From: Paenibacillus taihuensis
GTDB lineage: Bacteria > Bacillota > Bacilli > Paenibacillales > Paenibacillaceae
Assembly (NCBI RefSeq): GCF_003386535.1
Contig: NZ_QTTN01000018.1
Coordinates: 1 to 64,000 of the forward strand
DNA length: 64,000 nt
Reading direction: 5' to 3'
Below, in pieces: positions 34,227 through 42,403 of this stretch. A model generated the notes under the pieces. That model saw only the letters and a list, made by a program, of their open reading frames with translations. It was not told where the DNA came from and ran no database searches. Both the position numbers and the translations under genes were made by a program. How positions within the stretch are numbered: the stretch's first letter is position 1; each line of letters begins with the position of its first letter.

Positions 34227-34464
34227 CGAGAGAGCGTATTTGCTCTCTCGGCGGGCGAAACGCCGGGTTTCTGTGCTGAGAGAGCGTTTTTTGATCTCTC
34301 CGCTTCGGAATCGGCCGGGGTTTCGCCTTTTCGGATCTCGAGAGAGCGTATTTGCTCTCTCGGCGGGCGAAATGCTGGTTATTCGTGCTGAGAGTCGGAA
34401 AGCCCGGCTGTCGAGGTCCGCATCAGGCATTTTCGCGCGTGAGAGTCGGCTAACCCGACTCTCA
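34227..34464. repeat. hairpin array C (GAGAG family)
   Basis: Hairpins start at 34228, 34278, 34340, 34390 and 34441, with distances 50, 62, 50 and 51. Stems are of the GAGAGAGCGTATTTGCTCTC type (first three) or GAGAGTCGG type (last two). Spacers share GGCGGGCGAAACGCCGG. Two decayed units occur earlier at 33892 and 33958. Together with the TAACGGTTG block this fills most of the 870-bp gap between the AraC and MATE genes. Confidence 0.88.
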
Positions 34465-34470
34465 ACCAAA

Positions 34471-34517
34471 AAAAAGCGTCCAGCAAGCCACCCCCGTGAC
34501 TTGCCGAACGCTTCTTC
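34471..34517 (-). terminator. terminator of the MATE gene
   Basis: On the minus strand, AAGCGTTCGGCAAGTCAC and the arm GTGGCTTGCTGGACGCTT pair with few mismatches, followed by eight T. Confidence 0.88.
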
Positions 34518-34538
34518 TCGTTTTAAGCCTCTACTGCC

Positions 34539-35936
34539 CTAGGCAGCATTCACATGCTCGTGACTGATGAGCGACTTACGCGCCCAGATACCGCTCTTCC
34601 AACGTGCGAGCATCATCAGTCCCCGCACCCATTCATCGACGGCAAAAGCGATCCAAATGCCGATCAGTCCCATATCGAGATGAATGCCGAGGTAGTATGC
34701 GAGCGGCACGCAGATGCCCCACATGGAGCAGATGCCCATGAGGACCGGGAACTTCGCGTCGCCGGCTGCGCGGAGCGAGTTGATGACGACGATGTTGAAG
34801 ACGCGCCCCGGCTCGAGAACAATCGAAACGAGCAGGATGCTGGCGCCAATGGCGATGACATCCGAATTGTTCGTAAACATGCCGAGAAGCTGATAGCGGA
34901 ACAACGCCGCGACCGTCACCAAACCTGCCGTTAATCCAATGCTCAGCTTCAAGCTTCGCAGCAAGCGGAAGAAGGCCACCTTCTTCTCGCCCGCGCCGAC
35001 CATATGGCCGACGATAATTTCCGTCGCCATTCCGATCGCCATCGACATCGCCATGAAATACGCCGTGATGTTGTACACATAGACATGGGCGCTCAGCGCT
35101 TGCTGGCCGATCATGTTAATGAACACCATAATCATCATCAGCTGCGACTGCCATGCGAGATGCTCGCCTGCGGACGGCAGCCCGATGCCGAGGATTTTCG
35201 AAGCATGCTGCTTCTCGAAACGGAAGTAGTCCTTCAAACGAATCTTGCTTGGCACTGTGCGGTACAATAGCAATAGCAAGACAAGAACGCCGATCGCGCG
35301 GCTCACAATGGTAGACACCGCCGCACCGGTAACGCCCCATTCCGGGAATCCGAAATGTCCGAAGATAAGCAGGAAGTTACCTGCCACATGCAGCAAATTG
35401 ACGCCGAACGTGACGTACATAACGCCTCTCGTATTGCCATTCGCCCGAATGATCGACGCGATGGCGTAAGAGAGCGCCTCAATCCAGATGAATCCGCCAA
35501 TCAGTCTCAAATACTTGTTCGCAATGGCGACCTGCGCCGGATCCAGATTCATCAGCTCAAGCCCCTGCTTACTGAAGCAGAAGAGCACCGCACTAATCGC
35601 AAGGCCGAATATAAACACCATCGTCATCGCCTGCGCCGATATGCGGCTCGCCGTTTCCTTCTGCCCAGCACCCAGATACTGCGTCACCGCTACGCTTGTG
35701 CCGATCGCAACAAACCCGAACATCGTCGCGCAGAAAATAATCATTTCATTCGCAAGTCCCACCGCACCGGCGACTTCATCCGAAATGCGGCTTAACATAA
35801 ACACGTCTGCTGTACCCAGCATCATGCGCAGAACGGAATCGACCAGAATCGGCCACGCCAGCGCGAACAGGCTGAGCTTGCGCCAAGTCGGCAGCGCTCC
35901 CGCCTGCTGTTCTCCTACTCCTACTCCCATGCTCAT
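34539..35936 (-). CDS. MATE family efflux transporter
   Basis: This is a cation-coupled multidrug or metabolite exporter with twelve membrane helices over 465 residues. The family marks are visible: ALAWPILVDSVLRMMLGTAD in the first helix, SRISDEVAGAVGLANEM, and in the second half GLPSAGEHLAWQSQLMMIMVF followed by ATEIIVGHMVGAGEKK. The two six-helix halves are of equal length. TAGGAGAGAG precedes the ATG. It appears monocistronic with its own terminator. Drug specificity cannot be predicted. Confidence 0.94.
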   Translation of the reverse strand: MSMGVGVGEQQAGALPTWRKLSLFALAWPILVDSVLRMMLGTADVFMLSRISDEVAGAVGLANEMIIFCATMFGFVAIGTSVAVTQYLGAGQKETASRISAQAMTMVFIFGLAISAVLFCFSKQGLELMNLDPAQVAIANKYLRLIGGFIWIEALSYAIASIIRANGNTRGVMYVTFGVNLLHVAGNFLLIFGHFGFPEWGVTGAAVSTIVSRAIGVLVLLLLLYRTVPSKIRLKDYFRFEKQHASKILGIGLPSAGEHLAWQSQLMMIMVFINMIGQQALSAHVYVYNITAYFMAMSMAIGMATEIIVGHMVGAGEKKVAFFRLLRSLKLSIGLTAGLVTVAALFRYQLLGMFTNNSDVIAIGASILLVSIVLEPGRVFNIVVINSLRAAGDAKFPVLMGICSMWGICVPLAYYLGIHLDMGLIGIWIAFAVDEWVRGLMMLARWKSGIWARKSLISHEHVNAA

Positions 35937-36107
35937 CTTGCTTTTCTCTCTCCTATCTTATGCTTCCGTGTCTGATCTATCATGTCTTCAGCTATTATCC
36001 CACCTGCCGCCATCTGCTGTCTAATGGAAGTATCCGCTTATAATGCGCGGAAACATGAAGAAAGACGGCGCAAATCGCTGATTTACGCCGCCTCTCGGGC
36101 GAATTCC

Positions 36108-38126
36108 CTATAATTGCATAGTTCCTTTGTCCTTCAGTACCTTCATGAAGATGCCGCCAACGACGCTGCGATGTTGGAAGTTCAGCTGCCGTGTCGTGAT
36201 TGTATCCGTCCAATCCGAGAACGGCACACGGTCCGGCGTGTCGTTCAACATAAGCCAGATCGGCTCAACGAGCGCCGTGAAGTCGCTGCCTTGCTCCGCG
36301 AGCGCAGCCGACCATACAAGCCAATCGGACTTCGTATAGGTCGCGCGGCTGTCGAGTGGCGTGCCGTACTTGTTGCTCTGCTTCAAGTACCAAGCCACTT
36401 CCTTGCGAATCATATCGCGGTCGAACAGATTCGTGCCGAACAGCACATCCCAGATTAAGTTATATTTCAAGCTCCAAGTGCCTTCGTTCTCCTGGCCAAA
36501 AGCAAGCTTCGTATGATCGCCATCCGCTGCGAGCTCGCCCCACTTCGCAGCCATGTCCTGCGCCGCGCTGCGGTAACGGGCTGATTCCTCCGCTTCCCCT
36601 TGCAGCTGCTTCAGAATAGCATAGCTGGCAACGCCCATAATCGCTTTCACGGACAGGTTCGCATTGCGGGCAAGATGGCCGGCAAAATCATCCGTGCACA
36701 GCTGATTCTCCGGATCGAGGCCATGCTCCAGCAGGTACGATGCCCATTCGCCGAGCAGCGTCATGTGATCGAAGATATACTCGCGGTTCCCGCCGGCGAG
36801 GCAGACGGCCGCCGCCATAACGAGCATATTGCCGCATTCCTCAACCGGCATCTGTCCTTCGCGCGCGTTTTCGCTGTAGACTTGACCGTTGCCGATTGGA
36901 TATTGGCCAATGTCATGCGGCGCGAACTCGAACGGCCACGCATCGGTCTGCGAATATTTCAAAATCGGGCGAATCATGCCCTCGACAAGCGCCGGGTTGT
37001 ACAGCAGGTAGAGCGGAATCGATGGATAGCTGACATCGACCGTCGCCATGCAGCCGTTGCTGTAGCATTCCTTGGACAGGAACAGCAGTGCTCCGTCCGT
37101 ATCGGTCACCAGCTTATGCGCGGCGATGGACTGCCGGTACGACAAGGCGAGTAGATCAGCGTAGCGCGCGCCGCCTGCCTTCTCGCCATCTTCGAGCAGC
37201 TGTCGGTCGAATGCCGCGCACCGCTCGCGCAGCGAATCATACTCCGCGAAGGCTGCTGCGAGCATCTCTTCCGCGCCTTGACCATTCCTGCGCCAGTACG
37301 CCTGCAGCCGGTCGCCGAAGTACTCGACGGCATAGACGTCATCGTATGCGAGAACAGCCAGATGGCTGACCGGGGACGCGCCGACGCTGCCGCTGCCAAA
37401 CACAACCGCCATCACCGGGCTGGCATCCGCCACCACCTGTGCCGCCGGCGCATCCGAAGGCTCGCCCTTCAGCTGCTCGCCCCGGGCGAAGCGCTTGCGC
37501 AGATCGTCCGAGCCCGCATACATCCGGGCCGAATCCGAGCGCTTCGCCGCCAAATAGAAATAGCCCCAGTCGATGCGGTGGTCGTCGCCCGAACGGTTCA
37601 TATAAGCTTGCTGCTCGTGGCTCATGCGCAGCGCCAGCAGCTCGCCGCTGTCCGCGGATTCACATCGGACCGCTTGTTTCGGAGAATCGACGCACCATTC
37701 GCCCGTCACGTCGTAATACAGACTCAGTTCATGCTCGTTTCCGTCTATCGACTTCGCTTCGAATGATACATAGGAAGCCGGACGCGACAGCACATCGAGA
37801 TCATCCAGCAGCAGCGGCGACAAGAACCGCACCGACAACTCGATGCCTCCCGCTTCGAACGTGTACACCGTGCTAAGCGGCGTAACGATTACACCGGTCT
37901 GCTCCATCGCTGACGGCTCCGTATAGTACCGATCTGCCCGCGGCTCTACTTTGCCGGCGAAGCGCCATACTTTCCCATCGATACGCACGAGGCCGGTCAT
38001 CGCATGGCGCTGGCCGGTCCAATGTCGCGTATAATCGTCCGTCAGGCGGTCAGCCGCAGACCAGACGCTGAAATAAGGATCAACTGTAACTAGAGGAACG
38101 GAAGAAGGGCGAATGGCACGCATCAT
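36108..38126 (-). CDS. glutaminase-family protein (DUF5127/DUF4965/DUF1793 architecture)
   Basis: The 672 residues match the GtaA-like glutaminase architecture: an N-terminal beta domain (SSVPLVTVDPYFSVWSAADR, then GVIVTPLSTVYTFEAGG), the linker domain near LALSYRQSIAAHKLV, and a C-terminal (alpha/alpha) toroid (YVFDHM-like YIFDHMTLLGEW, KYNLIWDVLFGTNLF, DSRATYTKSDWLVWSAA). In fungi this family includes secreted glutaminases; the bacterial members are largely uncharacterised and may be glycosidases, since the toroid resembles those of GH families. No signal peptide is present, so it is cytosolic. An AT-rich palindromic region (38141-38194) lies upstream and is likely its operator. Confidence 0.88.
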   Translation of the reverse strand: MMRAIRPSSVPLVTVDPYFSVWSAADRLTDDYTRHWTGQRHAMTGLVRIDGKVWRFAGKVEPRADRYYTEPSAMEQTGVIVTPLSTVYTFEAGGIELSVRFLSPLLLDDLDVLSRPASYVSFEAKSIDGNEHELSLYYDVTGEWCVDSPKQAVRCESADSGELLALRMSHEQQAYMNRSGDDHRIDWGYFYLAAKRSDSARMYAGSDDLRKRFARGEQLKGEPSDAPAAQVVADASPVMAVVFGSGSVGASPVSHLAVLAYDDVYAVEYFGDRLQAYWRRNGQGAEEMLAAAFAEYDSLRERCAAFDRQLLEDGEKAGGARYADLLALSYRQSIAAHKLVTDTDGALLFLSKECYSNGCMATVDVSYPSIPLYLLYNPALVEGMIRPILKYSQTDAWPFEFAPHDIGQYPIGNGQVYSENAREGQMPVEECGNMLVMAAAVCLAGGNREYIFDHMTLLGEWASYLLEHGLDPENQLCTDDFAGHLARNANLSVKAIMGVASYAILKQLQGEAEESARYRSAAQDMAAKWGELAADGDHTKLAFGQENEGTWSLKYNLIWDVLFGTNLFDRDMIRKEVAWYLKQSNKYGTPLDSRATYTKSDWLVWSAALAEQGSDFTALVEPIWLMLNDTPDRVPFSDWTDTITTRQLNFQHRSVVGGIFMKVLKDKGTMQL

Positions 38127-38140
38127 TTGAACATCCTCTC

Positions 38141-38194
38141 GATCTAATATATATTTTATATAATATATATAGATTAAATCGTATATATAACGAT
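38141..38194 (-). promoter_or_regulatory. AT-rich palindromes upstream of the glutaminase-family gene
   Basis: ATCTAATATATA and TATATATAGAT arms form an imperfect 33-bp palindrome (38142-38174). It is followed by ATCGT and ACGAT around ATATATA (38178-38194). They lie 15-68 bp upstream of the start codon, where a repressor operator or promoter would sit. Confidence 0.5.
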
Positions 38195-38207
38195 GTCAAT
38201 GCACAAA

Positions 38208-40046
38208 TCAGCGTGCTCTACCTTTGAATGGCAGGACCACATCAACCGTCGTTCCTAGGCCGAGCTCACTCTCGATGCTGATCTTCCCGCCATGCTCCTT
38301 CACGATTTTGTAGCAGATCATAAGGCCAAGCCCCGTCCCCTTCTCTTTCATGCTGTAGAAAGGCTCCCCGAGACGCGCTATGCGGTCCGCAGGAATGCCG
38401 CAGCCATGGTCGGTGACACGAATGGAGACATGGCGCTCGTCCCTTTGTGTGATGATAATCTCGATTTGACCGCCGGCACTCATCGCCTCGATCGCATTCT
38501 TCACCACATTAATAAACAGTTGGATGAGCTGATTCTCATCGCATTCCACATCCGGAACGTCCGCCTCTGTCTCCAGGTGAATTTGCACATTGTTCATGAG
38601 CGCAAGCGGATAGAGCAGCGAGGCCACCTGTGCCAGGACAAGCTCCATCCGGTGCAGCTTATAAGACATCGACTGCGGCTTCGCGACAGACATGAACTGG
38701 CTTGTAATCCATTCCATCTGCTCGATCTCGCCTCGCATGACATCCAAATACCAATTGTTCTTCTCCGTAGTCTGGCTGTTCAGCAGGGAGATGAACCCTT
38801 TGATCGTCGTCAGCGGATTGCGAATCTCATGGGCAATGCCTGCCGCCAGCTGACCGACAACAGCGAGCTTATCCGACGTCCGCAGCAGCTCCTCCGTCCT
38901 CTTCAGCTCGGTTATATCGCGCCCGATCGTCAGCAGGCCGTGGCGACGCCCGTCCTCATGGAAGAGCGGCACCTTCACAATGTCGTAGATTTTCTCTTCG
39001 CCGCTTTCGCCTAGCTGATGGTTCGTGATCAATCGCTCCGCTCGAACGACCGTTCTTCGCGCCCATGCAACTTCGTCTCCCTGCGCCGACAGCAGGAAGG
39101 CATCGCGCAGATGAGGACACTTCTCCGCCAGCTCCAGATCCGTGAACCCTTTATAGCTGTCCTTGTCCAATTGAATCGTCGCGAGCGCAATCTGATTCGC
39201 TTCGATCCATCTGCCTTCGCCGTCCTTGAAATAGACAAGGTCTGGCATCGCATTGATGACGATCCGCAGCCGATTCTCGCTCTCTTGCAGCGCTTCGATC
39301 ATTCTTCGGCGTTCCGTAATATCCTTCGAGATGAGGACGATCGCTGCCGCGTTACCTTTGCTGTCCAGCAGCGGGGAGGCATAGTTGCTCACGATGATAG
39401 GGCTGCCGTCCTTTCGCAGCCTCTCCGCCTCATATGAAATGACCTGCCGAGAGGCAAGCACCCGGTCGCGAATGGCTTCCTTCTCGCTTTTCCGATGCTC
39501 GGGAATGGTCGGGATCTGGAAGCCGATAATCTCTTCCTCCCGCCAGCCGAAGATGTTCTCGAACGCTCTATTCATCCGCAGCACATGCAGGTTCGTATCC
39601 AGCACAAGACAAGCTTCCTCGACATTGTCGATATAGAAGCTTAGCTGCCCCCTTGTCAGCTGCAAATCATCAGATAGCTGCTCGCTTGCGGCAGACTCGC
39701 GAAGTTGTATGTAAATGCCAGCAATCATTCCGTCTGTAAAGAAAGGAAATCCGCTTAGCTGCAGAGCAAGTCTTCTTCCTTCCCGGTGCATCATCACGAG
39801 GACACATTTACGATGAACGCCATCTGCCGCCACGTCAGCAAACAGCTGCCGATATTCCGCACGGCATTCGGAAGTCATCAAGCTGTTCATTTCCATTCCG
39901 CGAAGCTCGTCCGCCTCGTATCCTAACAAGTGCACGGCAGCCGAATTGATTTCTACAAGCACACCATCCAAGTTAAGAGCAAGAAGAGCTTCCGGATTGT
40001 GATCGAACAGCGACCTGTATAGGGATTGATTATCAATATTCGCCAT
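38208..40046 (-). CDS. soluble sensor histidine kinase with three PAS domains
   Basis: This is a cytosolic kinase with PAS sensors at about 5-120, 125-260 and 265-385 (NPEALLALNLDGVLVEINSA; LVLDTNLHVLRMNRAFENIF; MPDLVYFKDGEGRWIEANQI). PAC motifs follow each, and a PAS-type HisKA reads AAGIAHEIRNPLTTIKG. The ATPase domain has INVVKNAIEAM, DHGCGIP and GTGLGLMICYKIV. Kinases of this shape in Bacillus (KinA/KinE-like) feed the sporulation phosphorelay. No response regulator gene is adjacent, which makes that role plausible but unproven. The ATG at 40046 has GGAGGAG very close (2-4 bases); an ATG ten codons upstream has no ribosome site. Length is 612 residues. Confidence 0.9.
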   Translation of the reverse strand: MANIDNQSLYRSLFDHNPEALLALNLDGVLVEINSAAVHLLGYEADELRGMEMNSLMTSECRAEYRQLFADVAADGVHRKCVLVMMHREGRRLALQLSGFPFFTDGMIAGIYIQLRESAASEQLSDDLQLTRGQLSFYIDNVEEACLVLDTNLHVLRMNRAFENIFGWREEEIIGFQIPTIPEHRKSEKEAIRDRVLASRQVISYEAERLRKDGSPIIVSNYASPLLDSKGNAAAIVLISKDITERRRMIEALQESENRLRIVINAMPDLVYFKDGEGRWIEANQIALATIQLDKDSYKGFTDLELAEKCPHLRDAFLLSAQGDEVAWARRTVVRAERLITNHQLGESGEEKIYDIVKVPLFHEDGRRHGLLTIGRDITELKRTEELLRTSDKLAVVGQLAAGIAHEIRNPLTTIKGFISLLNSQTTEKNNWYLDVMRGEIEQMEWITSQFMSVAKPQSMSYKLHRMELVLAQVASLLYPLALMNNVQIHLETEADVPDVECDENQLIQLFINVVKNAIEAMSAGGQIEIIITQRDERHVSIRVTDHGCGIPADRIARLGEPFYSMKEKGTGLGLMICYKIVKEHGGKISIESELGLGTTVDVVLPFKGRAR

Positions 40047-40149
40047 AGCTCCTCCAACATTGTGTCGCTTCATCATAGGTTTATAGTTCTTTTATACCAT
40101 AAACGTTTACATTGGTTGATGCACTTTTCCAATATTAGGGCGCTACGAC

Positions 40150-40336
40150 TTCTAACGGTTGTCACAGCGCCTATATCGCTCCGAGAGGTCAACTACATTT
40201 TCTAACGGTTGTCAGCGCGCCTATTTGGTGGTTTTCTGCTCAAAATCAACCCATTTGCAGCAAATAGCCGCTGTAACAACCGTTAACATTTCAAAAGCCG
40301 CACTTTTCACGAAATAGCCGCTCCTTCAACCGTTAG
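40150..40336. repeat. nested palindromic repeat block, TAACGGTTG family (second copy)
   Basis: Forward TAACGGTTGTCACAGCGCCT units start at 40153 and 40203, and inverted units ending CCGTTA lie at 40280 and 40330. Spacings are 50 bp on each side. The order of the four units and the sequence between them (TTTTCTGC..CAACCCATTTGC) match the block at 34016. The remaining 150 bp to the next gene holds the terminator of locus II. Confidence 0.87.
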
Positions 40337-40448
40337 AGCAAATCGTTGATACCCCTAGCGGCACGGTTCACAAAAACCGGATCGCCTTTGCTCCCGCTCC
40401 CGCCCTTCCCCTGCCATGAGGCCTCTTTGGCGCGCCATCCCAAAACGA

Positions 40449-40500
40449 AAAACCGCCCAACAAGTCAACGCATCGCTGCATGACTTATTGAACGGTCCTA
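40449..40500 (-). terminator. terminator of importer operon II
   Basis: On the minus strand, ACCGTTCAATAAGTCATGCA pairs with the arm TGCGTTGACTTGTTGGGCGG, followed by TTTTTCGTTTT. Confidence 0.85.
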
Positions 40501-40507
40501 TAAGCTG

Positions 40508-41392
40508 CTATTCCTTCACCGAGCCTAACATAATACCGCTAATAAAATATTTCTGCATGAACGGATATACGATCAGAATCGGAATCATCGTAACGACAAG
40601 CTTCGCTGCAGTAAGGCTGCGGTTGGAGACGGCGAGCAAGCTCTTCACCTGCTCGATGTCGCGAATCGTCGTGTCATAGCTGACGACGAGCTGCTGAATG
40701 TATGTCTGAAGCGGATAATCGCTCGTCTGAATCGCATAGATGAGACCATCGTAATAAGCGTTCCAGTTGCCGACGACGACGAACAGTGCAATCGTCGCCA
40801 TAATGGGCATCGACAGAGGCACGTAGATTTGGAGCAATCTGCGCCATGGTCCCGCGCCATCCATGCTCGCCGACTCCTCGAGCTCCGACGGGATGCTTCG
40901 GAAATAGTTAATCATGAGAATGATGTAGAACTGGCCGACAGCACCCGGAATGACGAGCGCCCAAATCGTGCCGAGCATATGCATATCCTTGACGGTGAAG
41001 AACATCGGGATCGTGCTCGGTCCGAACAGCATCGTGCCGATAACCGTCCACATGTAGATGTTCCGAGAGCGGAACGCTTTGGTCGTCTTGGAGAGCGGGT
41101 AGGATGCGAGCACGACGAGCACCATGTCAATGACGAGCGCAAGCAAAACACGTTCAAATGAAACGCCGGCCGCCGTTAGTATCGCATGGTCCTTGAATAT
41201 GGTGATGTACGTATTCCAGCTCAGCCCGAGCGGGTAGATCGTCACAAGCCCTGCAGTTGCCTTCGCGCTGTCACTGAGCGAGATGGAGAAGATGTTAAGC
41301 AGTGGAATGAGCGTAATGACAGCCAGAAAGGTCAGGATAGCATATACGACCGTATTAATTGCGATATCCTCTCGGGTTAACTTAATCCCCAC
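40508..41392 (-). CDS. carbohydrate ABC transporter permease, LplC/YtcP type
   Basis: This is the second membrane subunit of importer II. It has 294 residues, exactly the length of its locus I counterpart. Six helices are present, with EAA loop EESASMDGAGPWRRLLQIYV-P and C-terminus FMQKYFISGIMLGSVKE. It starts 17 bases after the LplB-type gene, the same gap as in locus I. It is the last gene of the operon, followed by a terminator. Confidence 0.93.
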   Translation of the reverse strand: MGIKLTREDIAINTVVYAILTFLAVITLIPLLNIFSISLSDSAKATAGLVTIYPLGLSWNTYITIFKDHAILTAAGVSFERVLLALVIDMVLVVLASYPLSKTTKAFRSRNIYMWTVIGTMLFGPSTIPMFFTVKDMHMLGTIWALVIPGAVGQFYIILMINYFRSIPSELEESASMDGAGPWRRLLQIYVPLSMPIMATIALFVVVGNWNAYYDGLIYAIQTSDYPLQTYIQQLVVSYDTTIRDIEQVKSLLAVSNRSLTAAKLVVTMIPILIVYPFMQKYFISGIMLGSVKE

Positions 41393-41409
41393 TGTTATTC
41401 ACCTCCGCC

Positions 41410-42318
41410 TTAGAAGACCTTGTATTCGCCATATTTTTCAGCCAGCCATTGCGAGATCAGAATGAAGATGAAAGCGACTGCCGAACGGAACAGGCCCACC
41501 GCCGTCGCGAATTCGTACTGATTGCTCTGGAAGCCCATCCGGTAAATATACGTGTCGTAAATGTCGGCGACCTGATACACGAGCGGGTTGTACAAGTTGA
41601 AAATCTGGTCGAAGCCGCCGCTCAGGATGCCCTGCAAGCTCAATATGAGAATTAACACAACCGTGCCTTTAATGCTCGGCAGCGTAATGTTCCGAAGTTT
41701 AGCCCACCGTGAAGCGCCGTCTACATCGGCCGCCTCGTACAGGTTCGGATTGATGCTCGTCAGCGCCGCCAGAAACACGATGGCGTTGAACCCGAAGCCC
41801 TTCCATACATCTGTTACATACACGATGATCATGAACCAGACGTTGCTGTTGAAGAACATGACCGGCTCGCCGCCCGTCAGCTTATGAACGACGCCGTTGA
41901 CCATCCCGTCGATGGAGAAGAAATCTTTGAAAATACCGGCCATGATGACCCACGAAAGGAAGAAAGGCAAGTAGACGATCGTCTGCACCGATCGTTTGAA
42001 CCATCTTCTCTTGATCTCATGCAGCAGAAGCGCGAACGCCAGCGCACACGAGACATTGAGAATGATCTTAACCACCGAGATGGTGATCGTATTAATCGTG
42101 ATCTGTTTAAACTCCGGAATTTGAAACAGCATCTTGAAATGATCGAGACCCGCCCACGGAGATCCCCAAATGCCTGCAATCGGGTCAAAATATTTGAAAG
42201 CCATAATCGAACCGAGTGTAGGATAGATGCTGAATATAGCCAAGATGACGATGCTCGGAAAGAGCATAAAGTGATAATGGATCGTTTCCTTGTTGCGCAC
42301 TCTGCCACTTGCTTTCAC
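41410..42318 (-). CDS. carbohydrate ABC transporter permease, LplB type
   Basis: This is the first membrane subunit of importer II. It has 302 residues and six helices, with HYHFMLFPSIVILAIFSIYP at the first helix and the WAGLDHFKMLF motif. The EAA loop is YEAADVDGASRWAKLRNITL-P. It is clearly paralogous to 15914-16804. It lies downstream of the binding-protein gene, from which it is separated by a long stem-loop (42341-42399). Confidence 0.93.
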   Translation of the reverse strand: MKASGRVRNKETIHYHFMLFPSIVILAIFSIYPTLGSIMAFKYFDPIAGIWGSPWAGLDHFKMLFQIPEFKQITINTITISVVKIILNVSCALAFALLLHEIKRRWFKRSVQTIVYLPFFLSWVIMAGIFKDFFSIDGMVNGVVHKLTGGEPVMFFNSNVWFMIIVYVTDVWKGFGFNAIVFLAALTSINPNLYEAADVDGASRWAKLRNITLPSIKGTVVLILILSLQGILSGGFDQIFNLYNPLVYQVADIYDTYIYRMGFQSNQYEFATAVGLFRSAVAFIFILISQWLAEKYGEYKVF

Positions 42319-42340
42319 TTGAAGTTCACCTCAGTTCATA

Positions 42341-42399
42341 TCAAACAAGTGCCGAGACGCTGCAGCTGATGACTTGCTTCGCTCAGCACTTGTTTGTGA
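42341..42399 (-). other. stem-loop between binding-protein and permease genes, locus II
   Basis: TCACAAACAAGTGC and GCACTTGTTTGA on the minus strand form a 12-bp stem. A second inner hairpin, CAGCTGCAGCG, lies within the loop. No T run follows. It holds the same position as the stem-loops at 16827 and 30957. Confidence 0.7.
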
Positions 42400-42403
42400 T
42401 CCG

